Source of the DNA: an uncultured Veillonellaceae bacterium | GTDB lineage: Bacteria; Bacillota; Negativicutes; Veillonellales; Dialisteraceae | DNA length: 12,479 nt | Assembly: GCA_958439155.1 (NCBI GenBank) | Contig: CAUBUJ010000038.1 | Span: forward strand, 1 to 12,479 | Direction: 5' to 3' | Part shown: positions 6,274-12,479 of the stretch, piece by piece | Position numbering within the stretch: position 1 is the first letter of the stretch | Layout: the number at the start of each line of letters is the position of its first letter | Notes under the pieces: model-generated | Told to the model about the DNA's origin: nothing | What the model saw: the letters and a program-made list of their open reading frames with translations, nothing else | Database searches by the model: none | Position numbers and translations under genes: made by a program

Positions 6274-7065
6274 ATGTTACAAGTATCTCATATCAGCAAG
6301 ACCTTTTTTAAAGGCACGCAGAATGAAAAGAAAGCCCTCATCGATCTGTCCCTCACACTGAATGACGGGGACTTCTGCACCGTCATCGGCGGCAACGGCG
6401 CCGGGAAGAGTACCCTCCTCAATTCCATTGCCGGCGTCTTCTATCCGGACAGCGGAAAAATTGAGATCGACGGAAACGATGTGACCCATATGAGTGAATT
6501 CAAGCGGGCCAGATATATTGGCCGCGTTTTCCAGGATCCTCTCAAAGGGACTGCCGCAGGGATGCAGCTTGAGGAAAATCTGATTCTCGCGTCCCGCCGG
6601 GGCGAAACCCGCCGTCTCCGCTGGGCTTTCGGCAAGGGAGACCATGATAAATTCCGGGATATGCTGAAACGGCTTGATCTGGGCTTGGAAAACCGTCTGG
6701 GAACGAGGATCGGCCTCCTCTCCGGCGGGCAGCGCCAGGCAGTGACGCTTCTCATGGCGACCATGAAGAAGCCGGAAATCCTTCTTCTTGATGAACCGAC
6801 GGCAGCGCTCGATCCGAAAACGGCGGAAAAGGTGCTCCGTATCACCGATGAAATCGTTCATGAACAGCACCTGACCACGCTCATGATTACCCACAATATG
6901 AGAGACGCTCTCCGCTTCGGCAACCGCCTCATTATGATGAACAGCGGCCGGATCATCGCGGACTACACTCCGGAAGAGAAAAAGAATCTCACCATCGATA
7001 TGCTTCTCAAAAAATTTGAAGAAACTTCTGACGCGGTGAGTGACCGCCTCATGCTGGGCAACTGA
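6274..7065 (+). CDS. ABC importer ATPase, TrpZ-like
   Basis: This ATP-hydrolysing subunit powers the importer from the cytoplasmic face. All nucleotide-binding parts are present in 263 residues: Walker A GGNGAGKST (39-47), Q-loop FQDP (86-89), signature LSGGQRQ (149-155), Walker B ILLLDEP followed by the D-loop ALDP, and the switch histidine in ITHNM (206-207). The segment after the Q-loop (LKGTAAGMQLEENL) is typical of ATPases paired with TrpX/TrpY systems. The gene follows the permease by 2 bases, so the two are probably translationally coupled. A strong terminator follows the stop codon and ends the importer operon. One ATPase gene implies a homodimer. Confidence 0.92.
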   Translation: MLQVSHISKTFFKGTQNEKKALIDLSLTLNDGDFCTVIGGNGAGKSTLLNSIAGVFYPDSGKIEIDGNDVTHMSEFKRARYIGRVFQDPLKGTAAGMQLEENLILASRRGETRRLRWAFGKGDHDKFRDMLKRLDLGLENRLGTRIGLLSGGQRQAVTLLMATMKKPEILLLDEPTAALDPKTAEKVLRITDEIVHEQHLTTLMITHNMRDALRFGNRLIMMNSGRIIADYTPEEKKNLTIDMLLKKFEETSDAVSDRLMLGN

Positions 7066-7077
7066 TTCATAGCAGGC

Positions 7078-7114
7078 AAAACCGGCCTTTCCCGCGCGGG
7101 GAGGACCGGTTTTT
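7078..7114 (+). terminator. Strong terminator at the end of the importer operon
   Basis: AAAACCGG (7078-7085) pairs with CCGGTTTT (7106-7113). The stem continues inward through pyrimidine-purine pairs, with one C-A mismatch, to a GCGC loop (7094-7097). The 3' T run is 7110-7114. It starts 12 bases after the ATPase stop codon. Confidence 0.92.
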
Positions 7115-7176
7115 CTGATTAGCATGAGGAAAGCGGCAGCATGGCGTTTTCTTTTTCTGCAGGGCTTTCATTTCCA

Positions 7177-7185
7177 TGGTATAAT
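7177..7185 (+). promoter_or_regulatory. Distal promoter candidate of the ecf operon (extended -10)
   Basis: TGGTATAAT is a perfect extended -10 (TGnTATAAT, hexamer at 7180-7185). No clear -35 is visible 17 bp upstream. A transcript from here would start near 7192 and include the palindrome and the proximal promoter at 7238-7266, giving a leader of about 145 bases. Confidence 0.55.
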
Positions 7186-7196
7186 AAAGCGCAAGA

Positions 7197-7252
7197 TTTT
7201 CTATTTCAGAATTGTCTACATATAGAGCTCTATAAAATTGACAAATAGAAAA
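7197..7252. repeat. Nested palindromes upstream of the ecf operon: candidate operator or RNA hairpin
   Basis: The core TATAGAGCTCTATA (7221-7234) is a perfect 14-bp palindrome. TTGTC (7212-7216) and GACAA (7240-7244) flank it almost symmetrically. Further out, TTTTCTATTT (7197-7206) and AAATAGAAAA (7243-7252) are perfect 10-bp inverted repeats. The right side covers the -35 of the proximal promoter. It may be a repressor site at the DNA level, or a hairpin in transcripts from the distal promoter. No known regulator site is recognised. Confidence 0.5.
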
Positions 7253-7266
7253 GCAGCAGGTACAAT
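7238..7266 (+). promoter_or_regulatory. Proximal promoter of the ecf operon
   Basis: TTGACA (7238-7243) and TACAAT (7261-7266) are separated by exactly 17 bp. Transcription should begin near 7273, about 65 bases before the ecfA1 start. The -35 is overlapped by the right side of the palindrome. Confidence 0.75.
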
Positions 7267-7298
7267 GAAAACGTTCACACATTGCAAAAGGGAGGGGC

Positions 7299-7325
7299 AT
7301 GATCGATCGCCCGGTCTATCCCTGA
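7299..7325 (+). CDS. Possible 8-codon upstream ORF ahead of ecfA1
   Basis: An ATG at 7299 with GGAGG at 7291-7295 just upstream opens an ORF encoding MIDRPVYP and ends with TGA at 7323-7325. The ecfA1 start is 12 bases after this stop codon, with its own weaker AAGGA site at 7329-7333. The short spacing suggests translational coupling or ribosome loading for ecfA1. The strong purine-rich site is only 3 bases from the ATG, so it may be a misplaced or decoy site. Confidence 0.25.
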   Translation: MIDRPVYP

Positions 7326-7337
7326 AGAAAGGAACCT

Positions 7338-8189
7338 ATGGATTCTGTCATGTTTGATATCCGCGGCCTGACCCATTCCTACGAAACAGAAGAAGGGAAG
7401 GAATTCAAGGCGCTGGACAACATTTCCTGTCAGATCAGGAAAGGGGAATTTACAGCCATCATCGGCACCAACGGCAGCGGAAAATCCACGCTGGCCCGTC
7501 ATCTGAACGCGCTTCTCCTGCCCACCAGCGGGGATATTCTGGTGGAAGGCATGTCCGTCAATGAAGAAGAGAATCTCTGGCCGATCCGTCAGAAGGTGGG
7601 TATGGTCTTCCAGAATCCGGACAACCAGATCGTGGCGGCAGTGGTGGAGGAAGAAGTGGCATTCGGCCCGGAAAATATCGGCGTGCCCAGAGAAGAGATC
7701 ATCCGCCGCGTGGACAGCGCGCTCGAAAAAGTGGGCATGACGAAGTACCGGAAACATTCCCCGGCGATGCTCTCCGGCGGGCAGAAGCAGCGCATCGCTA
7801 TCGCAGGGGTGCTTGCGATGAAGCCGGACTGCATCATTCTTGATGAGCCCACAGCCATGCTGGATCCTATGGGACGGAAAGAAGTGATGGATACCATCCA
7901 TGAACTGAACCGGAACGAAGGAATTTCTGTGGTGCTCATTACCCATTTCATGGAAGAAGCGGTGACTGCAGACCGGGTACTTGTAGTCAATAAAGGGCAT
8001 CTTGCCATGGACGGCACGGCGCGGGAGATTTTTTCCCAGGCGGAAACGCTGAAAAAGATCGGTCTTGATGTGCCGGTGCCGGCAGAACTGGCCCATCTGT
8101 TTCATGAAAAAGGAATGGCAGTCCGGGAAGACTGCATGACAGATCAGGAATTGGGAGATGCGCTATGTCCATTCGTGTCGAAAATATAA
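7338..8189 (+). CDS. ecfA1: ECF transporter ATPase EcfA1
   Basis: EcfA1 is one of two ATPases of the energy-coupling module that drives vitamin uptake for several S components, including BioY. In 283 residues I see Walker A GTNGSGKST (43-51), Q-loop FQNPDNQ (91-97), signature LSGGQKQ (145-151), Walker B CIILDEP (165-171) and the switch His in ITHFM (201-205). The FQNPDNQ and EEEVAFGPEN combination is typical of EcfA-type (CbiO) ATPases. ATG 7338 lies 4 bases after AAGGA; ATG 7350 in the same frame is less well placed. The 3' end overlaps ecfA2 by 25 bases, which indicates coupled translation. No S-component gene is adjacent, as expected for a shared (group II) module. Confidence 0.95.
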   Translation: MDSVMFDIRGLTHSYETEEGKEFKALDNISCQIRKGEFTAIIGTNGSGKSTLARHLNALLLPTSGDILVEGMSVNEEENLWPIRQKVGMVFQNPDNQIVAAVVEEEVAFGPENIGVPREEIIRRVDSALEKVGMTKYRKHSPAMLSGGQKQRIAIAGVLAMKPDCIILDEPTAMLDPMGRKEVMDTIHELNRNEGISVVLITHFMEEAVTADRVLVVNKGHLAMDGTAREIFSQAETLKKIGLDVPVPAELAHLFHEKGMAVREDCMTDQELGDALCPFVSKI

Positions 8190-9031
8190 CCTATATCTAC
8201 GGGAAGGGAACGCCCTATGAGAAGACTGCCCTTTCCGGGGTGGATCTTACCATTGAAAAAGGGGAATTCGTAGGCATCATCGGCCATACAGGAAGCGGAA
8301 AATCCACTTTTATCCAGCATTTGAACGGGCTCATCCATCCCACAGAAGGACGGGTCCTGGTAGACGGGGTCGATCTGGCGGACAAAACGAAGGAAGCCCT
8401 CGCCAAGCGCCATTCCGTGGGGATGGTCTTCCAGTATCCAGAGCAGCAGCTCTTCGAAGAAACCATCGCCATGGATATCGCCTTCGGCCCGAGAAATCTG
8501 GGCTGTGATGAAGCGGAAACAGAGCGCCGCGTGAAGGACGCCATGAAATTTGTGGGCCTTGATTATGACACCTACAAGGACCGGTCTCCTTTCCGCCTCT
8601 CCGGCGGACAGATGCGCCGCGTTGCCATCGCGGGGGTACTCGCCATGAAGCCGGATTTCCTCATTCTTGATGAACCGTCCGCCGGGCTTGACCCCATCGG
8701 GCGCCGCGAAATTTTCAGCCAGATCAAGAAATGGTACGAAGCGGGGGCTTTTTCGGTCATTCTTGTTTCCCATAATATGGACGACATTGCCCGCTTGGCC
8801 ACACGGCTTCTGGTGATGCACGGCGGCCGGTGCGTGCTGGATGGGGAGCCGATGGATCTCTTCCTGCATCACCGGAAAGAACTCCAGGCGTCCGGCGTGG
8901 ACGTGCCGCCGCTGACGAAGACGCTGCTCTACCTGAAAGAGCGGGGGATTCCCGTCCCGGAACGGGCTGTCACCTGTGAAGAAGCGGCGCAGGAGATGTT
9001 CCGCGTTCTGAAGGGAGGCGCCCCATGCTGA
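8165..9031 (+). CDS. ecfA2: ECF transporter ATPase EcfA2
   Basis: EcfA2 is the second ATPase of the module and forms a heterodimer with EcfA1 under EcfT. The 288 residues hold Walker A GHTGSGKST (40-48), Q-loop FQYPEQQLF (89-97), signature LSGGQMRR (145-152), Walker B FLILDEP and the switch His in VSHNM (201-205). The FQYPEQQLFEET stretch is the mark that separates EcfA2 from EcfA1. The start overlaps the end of ecfA1 by 25 bases and the stop overlaps the start of ecfT by 7 bases, so the three proteins are made together in a fixed ratio. Confidence 0.95.
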   Translation: MSIRVENITYIYGKGTPYEKTALSGVDLTIEKGEFVGIIGHTGSGKSTFIQHLNGLIHPTEGRVLVDGVDLADKTKEALAKRHSVGMVFQYPEQQLFEETIAMDIAFGPRNLGCDEAETERRVKDAMKFVGLDYDTYKDRSPFRLSGGQMRRVAIAGVLAMKPDFLILDEPSAGLDPIGRREIFSQIKKWYEAGAFSVILVSHNMDDIARLATRLLVMHGGRCVLDGEPMDLFLHHRKELQASGVDVPPLTKTLLYLKERGIPVPERAVTCEEAAQEMFRVLKGGAPC

Positions 9032-9825
9032 CAGATATCACCCTTGGACAGTACTATCCGGGAGATTCCTTCCTTCACCGTATGGATCCCCGCTCCAAAA
9101 TTCTCTGCACCATGATCTTTATCGCCGCGATTTTCCTTGCGGCAGACTTGTGGTCCTATATTCTGGTGACTCTTTTCATCCTTGGAAGCATTATGATTTC
9201 CGGCGTGCCCGTGAAAATGGTGTGGAAAGCGGTGAAGCCCCTCTGGGTAATCCTTCTCTTTACGATGCTCATTCATGTGCTTACCACGCCGGGGGAAGAA
9301 ATTTTCACCTGGGGATGGATTCATATCAGCAAGGAAGGCATAGAGAACGGCGTCCTCATGACGCTTCGTCTGGTGTACCTCATCGCTTTTTCTTCTCTTC
9401 TGACCTACACCACGAGCCCGATCGTGCTCACCGATGGGATTGAGGCGCTCCTTATGCCTTTCAAACGGTTTGGCGTGCCTGCTCATGAACTGGCCATGAT
9501 GATGACCATCGCCCTCCGTTTCATTCCGACTCTTCTGGAAGAAACAGACCGCATTATGAAGGCCCAGTCTTCCCGGGGAGCGGACTTTTCCACAGGTAAT
9601 CTCTGGCACCGGGCAAAGAGTATGGTGCCGCTCCTGGTGCCGCTCTTTATTTCCGCTTTCCGCCGCGCTGATGATCTGGCCACGGCCATGGAAGCGCGGT
9701 GCTACCGAGGCGGGGAAGGACGGACAAAAATGCACCAGCTCGTCTATACCTGGCGGGACGGGGCAGGATTTGCCGCTGTCATCGGCGTGACCGCTGTCCT
9801 TGGAGCGATGCGCGTTTTTCTGTAA
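9025..9825 (+). CDS. ecfT: ECF transporter transmembrane protein EcfT
   Basis: EcfT is the membrane scaffold that couples ATP hydrolysis in EcfA1/EcfA2 to movement of the S component. In 266 residues there are hydrophobic segments near 27-58, 73-86 and 113-128 and at the C-terminus (about 247-262). Two cytoplasmic coupling motifs lie where expected: QSSRGADF around 181-188 and MEARCYRGG around 222-230. The N-terminal HRMDPRSK is also typical of the family. The second motif reads ARC rather than the usual ARG, with the Arg displaced to the YRG that follows. AAGGGAGG (9011-9018) precedes the ATG. A terminator hairpin follows the stop. Confidence 0.94.
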   Translation: MLTDITLGQYYPGDSFLHRMDPRSKILCTMIFIAAIFLAADLWSYILVTLFILGSIMISGVPVKMVWKAVKPLWVILLFTMLIHVLTTPGEEIFTWGWIHISKEGIENGVLMTLRLVYLIAFSSLLTYTTSPIVLTDGIEALLMPFKRFGVPAHELAMMMTIALRFIPTLLEETDRIMKAQSSRGADFSTGNLWHRAKSMVPLLVPLFISAFRRADDLATAMEARCYRGGEGRTKMHQLVYTWRDGAGFAAVIGVTAVLGAMRVFL

Positions 9826-9837
9826 GAATGGTTTTAC

Positions 9838-9862
9838 AGGCTGTCACAGGGCAGCCTTTTTT
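9838..9862 (+). terminator. Terminator-like hairpin between ecfT and truA
   Basis: AGGCTG (9838-9843) pairs with CAGCCT (9852-9857) and is followed by a T run (9857-9862). The stem is only 6 bp, so termination may be partial. Read-through could carry truA on the ecf transcript, since I see no clear promoter between this hairpin and the truA start. Confidence 0.65.
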
Positions 9863-9878
9863 GTTAGGTAGAGAGACT

Positions 9879-10718
9879 ATGCGGAATATTTGGATTACCG
9901 TCATGTACGACGGCTCTTCCTTTGCCGGGTTCCAGCGCCAGGAAAACGGGCTGGCTGTGCAGGAAGTATTGGAACAGGTCATCGAAAGAGTCACAGGAAA
10001 GAAAAGCACCCTCTATTTTGTGGCGCGCACCGATGCCGGCGTGCACGCCTACAGCCAGGAATGTACTTTTTATACGGAGTCGACGATTCCGGGAGAGAAA
10101 TTTCAATTTGCCCTGAATGCGTACCTTCCTCTTTCTATCCGGGTGCGGCAGAGCCGGGAAATGGAAGAAGATTTTTCCGTCCGCCGCCAGAATACAGGGA
10201 AAACCTATGGCTACCTCTTTTCCAGCAGCAGGGAGGTCAATCCCTTCCTCAGGAGGTATATATGGAATACCGGGCGGGATCTTGACTTAAAAAAAATGAA
10301 ACGCGCCGCCCAGGTTCTCGTAGGAACCCATGATTTTACTTCCTTTAAAGGGAGCAATTCTGTGCCGGCAAGTCCGGTGCGTCGTATTTTTGACATTTCC
10401 CTCCGCGGGGAAAGGGGACTGTACTTTCTCTATGTCACAGGAGAAGGCTTCTTGTACCACATGGTGCGGAATATCGCGGGAGCCCTTGCAGACGCCGGCG
10501 CAGGAAAGAAGACGGCGGAAGATCTGGAGCGGATTCTTCTCGCCAGAGACCGGAAAGCGCTTGGCGTGACGGCTCCTGCCGCCGGGCTGTGTCTGCTGAA
10601 GGTCTATTTTTCTCCTGTCACGGAAGAAAGCATCAAAAAAACCCTGGAGGAGCCCCTCTGGCCATGGACGGAATCGGCGGGATACCTTGTCAAAGAGGGG
10701 GCACATTCGTTAATATAA
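9879..10718 (+). CDS. truA: tRNA pseudouridine(38-40) synthase TruA
   Basis: TruA converts uridines 38-40 in the tRNA anticodon arm to pseudouridine. The 279-residue protein opens with YDGSSFAGFQRQ and has the catalytic stretch RTDAGVHA with the nucleophilic Asp52, equivalent to Asp60 of E. coli TruA. GTHDFTSFK and the VTGEGFLYHMVRNIAGAL stretch further confirm the family. ATG 9879 gives the family's normal N-terminus; the same frame is open from 9699, but that part overlaps ecfT. The only Shine-Dalgarno-like sequence is a loose AGGTAGAGAG just upstream. The ecfA1-ecfA2-ecfT-truA order is common in Firmicutes. Confidence 0.96.
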   Translation: MRNIWITVMYDGSSFAGFQRQENGLAVQEVLEQVIERVTGKKSTLYFVARTDAGVHAYSQECTFYTESTIPGEKFQFALNAYLPLSIRVRQSREMEEDFSVRRQNTGKTYGYLFSSSREVNPFLRRYIWNTGRDLDLKKMKRAAQVLVGTHDFTSFKGSNSVPASPVRRIFDISLRGERGLYFLYVTGEGFLYHMVRNIAGALADAGAGKKTAEDLERILLARDRKALGVTAPAAGLCLLKVYFSPVTEESIKKTLEEPLWPWTESAGYLVKEGAHSLI

Positions 10719-10719
10719 T
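10714..10719 (+). promoter_or_regulatory. Possible -10 box over the truA stop codon
   Basis: A perfect TATAAT overlaps the truA stop codon. TTGTCA (10687-10692) is the only -35-like hexamer nearby, but the 21-bp spacer is too long for a strong promoter. It could give independent expression of the HAD gene. Confidence 0.3.
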
Positions 10720-10730
10720 AGAAAGAAGGT

Positions 10731-10769
10731 CCTATGCCGGAGGCAGGATAATCTTTCCTGCCGTATAGG
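10731..10769 (+). promoter_or_regulatory. Long hairpin in the leader of the HAD phosphatase gene
   Basis: GGCAGGA (10742-10748) pairs with TCCTGCC (10756-10762) around a 7-base loop. Outside it, CCTAT (10731-10735) pairs with ATAGG (10765-10769). No T run follows, so it is not a standard terminator. It may stabilise the message or mark a processing site. Confidence 0.4.
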
Positions 10770-10803
10770 GGAGAAAATGGTTCTTTCCTGGGAGGAGGAA
10801 GAG

Positions 10804-11565
10804 TTGAAAAAGTATTTTTTCTTTGATATTGACGGTACGCTCACCCAGCCGCTTACTGCGAAGGTGCCGGACAGCACAAAAGAAGCGCTGCGCCTTCTCC
10901 AGGAGAAGGGGAATTTCGTCGCGATTGCCACAGGCCGTATCCAGGCAGACGCTTTTTCCGTGGCCCGGTCTCTGGGCATTTCCTCTGTCGTTTCAGACGG
11001 CGGGGAATGTGTCACGCTGGACGGTGTCATCCAATACCACCACACCTTGCCGATTGATAAAATGCGGGCGGTTCTGGACGGCCTTGACAGCGCGCGCCAT
11101 CCCTGGGCAGCGGCGCCTTTCAATAAGAGACTCCGCATCACCACCAGCGGGCGCTATGTCCAGGCAGTGGCTGACCATTACTATGAGACGGAAGTGGACC
11201 CCCATTTCGATTATCACAAAGTGCCGAAAATCTACAAGCTCTTCATTGCCTGTCATAGAGGGCAGGACGGAGACATTGATACCTGCGGCCTGCCCCGGGT
11301 ATGGCTCAGCGGGGATACGCTCCTTGTGGAGCCGACAGCCAAGGAAAAGGGAATCCGCTACATCATGAAAACCTATGGCCTCTCTGATGAACAGATCGTC
11401 GTCTTTGGAGACGGCATGAATGACCGCTCCATGTTCCGTCCGGAATGGATGAGTGTGGCCATGGGCAATGCCAAGGAAGCGCTGAAAGAGAAGGCGAAAT
11501 ACATTACCACCCGTGCTGATGAAGACGGCATTTACAATGCGTGCCGCCACTTCGGCTGGATCTGA
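10804..11565 (+). CDS. Cof-type HAD-superfamily (IIB) sugar-phosphate phosphatase
   Basis: This is a cytoplasmic haloacid-dehalogenase hydrolase that probably removes phosphate from a small phosphorylated metabolite. Motif I is FDIDGTLT with the nucleophile Asp8 and acid/base Asp10. Motif II is the Thr of IATGR (41-45). Motif III is a Lys around EPTAKEKG (176-183). Motif IV is GDGMND (202-207) with the Mg-binding Asp residues. The cap lies between motifs II and III, as in the Cof/IIB class. I chose the TTG at 10804 because GGAGGAGG (10791-10798) is 5 bases away and MKKYFFFDIDGT is the usual family N-terminus. ATG 10777, also preceded by a purine-rich site, would add nine residues. The exact substrate cannot be told from sequence. 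Confidence 0.9.
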   Translation: MKKYFFFDIDGTLTQPLTAKVPDSTKEALRLLQEKGNFVAIATGRIQADAFSVARSLGISSVVSDGGECVTLDGVIQYHHTLPIDKMRAVLDGLDSARHPWAAAPFNKRLRITTSGRYVQAVADHYYETEVDPHFDYHKVPKIYKLFIACHRGQDGDIDTCGLPRVWLSGDTLLVEPTAKEKGIRYIMKTYGLSDEQIVVFGDGMNDRSMFRPEWMSVAMGNAKEALKEKAKYITTRADEDGIYNACRHFGWI

Positions 11566-11582
11566 AGAGAGGAGGCGGTCCC

Positions 11583-12338
11583 ATGGGAGAAGACCACCGG
11601 GAAGCGATGCGGATGCTGGCGCGGACGCTTGCGGGAAAAGCGTTTTATTCCTATTCTTCGGCGCCGGAAGGGAGCTTTTCCCTGGAAAACAGGATGACCG
11701 CCCTTTTGAAAGCAGGGGGATACCGCGCGCTGCGGGAAGACCAGGCGGTGACGCACCGCTTTCTTATGGAATACCTCATTTTCAGACTTTTTTTGGTCCG
11801 TTACATTCTGAAGGATTACGCCAGAAAGTACGACGGCCTTCTTCCTGTATTCCGGGAGCTTCTCACCATTGAGGGAAATCTTCTCAACCTGGTGAGAGAG
11901 CACTGCAGCGGGAAGAGCCTTTACGCGCCGCTCCGGGATGACTGGAAAGTGTACATGCTCTGCTCCATGGCCAGGACCTATGACAGGTACGAAAAGATGG
12001 CCGGGAAGAATGAACGGAAAGAAAAGGACCGTACCCTCGCCTTTCTCCGCACCGTCCGGGACGTGCTCGGGACGATACGGGAAGAGACCGGGATGGGGCT
12101 CTATCCGGAGCTGTTTCATTTTTTCATGGAAGAGAGCACGGGATACGCCAATTTTCTGAAAGATAGTTTCCAGCGGGTTCTTCCAGAGGAAATTATTTAC
12201 CAGGACCAGCCCTTTACGAGAAATGATTTTCCCAGGGAAAGCGCCGGCGCCTGCGCGACAGAATACAAGGATCTGGCGTACCTGACCTTTGCCCTGGCAG
12301 GGATCGTAGCGGCGCTTCTCGCTAAGTTTGGCCGGTAG
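11583..12338 (+). CDS. Unrecognised protein with a C-terminal membrane segment
   Basis: I do not recognise this family. The 251-residue protein is mostly helical by appearance and rich in charged and aromatic residues, with many Arg, Lys, Glu and Tyr. Stretches worth noting are RMLARTLAGKAFYSY near the start, FLMEYLIFRLFLVRYILKDYARKY (about 60-83) and ELFHFFMEESTGYANFLKD (about 176-194). No signal peptide is seen. The only clear membrane helix is the last 20 residues (about 230-248), followed by Lys, Phe, Gly and Arg, which looks like a tail anchor with most of the protein on the cytoplasmic side. GAGAGGAGG (11566-11574) supports ATG 11583. It starts 17 bases after the HAD gene stop, so the two are probably co-transcribed. 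A terminator follows. Confidence 0.8.
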   Translation: MGEDHREAMRMLARTLAGKAFYSYSSAPEGSFSLENRMTALLKAGGYRALREDQAVTHRFLMEYLIFRLFLVRYILKDYARKYDGLLPVFRELLTIEGNLLNLVREHCSGKSLYAPLRDDWKVYMLCSMARTYDRYEKMAGKNERKEKDRTLAFLRTVRDVLGTIREETGMGLYPELFHFFMEESTGYANFLKDSFQRVLPEEIIYQDQPFTRNDFPRESAGACATEYKDLAYLTFALAGIVAALLAKFGR

Positions 12339-12357
12339 AGCCGTCATAGAAAACAGG

Positions 12358-12394
12358 AAAGAGCCATCGCTCCGGCGCTGGTTCTTATTTTTTT
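12358..12394 (+). terminator. Rho-independent terminator after the tail-anchored protein
   Basis: AAGAGCCA (12359-12366) pairs with TGGTTCTT (12379-12386) with one G-T pair. After a T-C mismatch, an inner CGC-GCG stem closes a TCCG loop. Seven T residues follow (12388-12394). Confidence 0.9.
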
Positions 12395-12444
12395 GCCCTG
12401 AATGATAACTATAAAAGATAATAGTATGAGATTATAGAAGAAAT
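12395..12444 (+). promoter_or_regulatory. AT-rich intergenic region, probable promoter of the next gene
   Basis: The base composition turns sharply AT-rich after the terminator. Several -10-like boxes are present (for example the TATAAA near 12416 and the GATAAT near 12420), but no convincing -35 pairs with them, so no single promoter can be named. Confidence 0.3.
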
Positions 12445-12479
12445 ATGGAAGGATACAATTTGAAGGAACTATATAAAAA
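12445..12479 (+). CDS. Possible start of a further gene, cut by the window end
   Basis: The frame from ATG 12445 (MEGYNLKELYK) is open to the edge. A TTG at 12460 in the same frame has AAGGA 7 bases upstream (12449-12453) and could be the real start. Eleven codons are too few to identify a product. Confidence 0.25.
   Translation, partial: MEGYNLKELYK

Noticed and set aside
7338..9825. Cobalt or nickel (CbiMNQO) transporter
   Set aside because: There is no CbiM/CbiN-like gene next to it, and two distinct ATPases plus EcfT followed by truA is the arrangement of the shared vitamin module.
9699..9878. Upstream extension of truA into ecfT
   Set aside because: It overlaps ecfT and its terminator hairpin; TruA family N-termini match the start at 9879.

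Overview
This window reads as a dense, AGGAGG-type low-to-mid GC Firmicutes-like chromosome segment. The clues are strong Shine-Dalgarno sites, a likely TTG start, extended -10 promoters, ECF vitamin-transporter genes and a primary sigma factor with an acidic linker. A diderm Firmicute of the Negativicutes group is my best guess, but that is inference only. Every recognisable gene is on the + strand. I see no transposase, integrase, CRISPR array, tRNA or rRNA.

Layout: (1) 3-1145 is rpoD, missing only its first residues, closed by a terminator. (2) 1370-1894 is bioY, the biotin-binding S component of an ECF transporter. It has its own promoter, a large palindrome over the -35 and a terminator. 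(3) 2092-7065 is a complete amino-acid-type ABC importer of the TrpXYZ kind. It has two near-duplicate lipoprotein binding proteins, a third divergent membrane-anchored binding protein, a permease and an ATPase, closed by a strong terminator. The second binding-protein gene has its own extended -10 promoter and a leader with three tandem hairpins, two of whose loops are complementary. (4) 7338-9825 is ecfA1-ecfA2-ecfT, the shared energising module of ECF transporters. Its genes overlap, and it is preceded by two promoter candidates, a palindrome and a tiny upstream ORF. (5) 9879-12338 holds truA, a Cof-type HAD phosphatase and an unrecognised protein with a C-terminal membrane segment, closed by a terminator. 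(6) The last 85 bases are AT-rich and may hold the start of another gene.

How the genes fit together: BioY captures biotin but needs EcfA1, EcfA2 and EcfT to transport it, so parts 2 and 4 probably form one machine although a different importer lies between them. The three binding proteins of part 3 probably share one permease and ATPase, which would let the cell widen or tune the set of ligands taken up. The other genes (rpoD, truA, HAD phosphatase) are housekeeping.

Most of the window is ordinary core genome. The parts that known families do not explain are the regulatory DNA in front of bioY, the second binding-protein gene and ecfA1, the third binding protein that has lost the motifs of its siblings, and the unrecognised tail-anchored protein.
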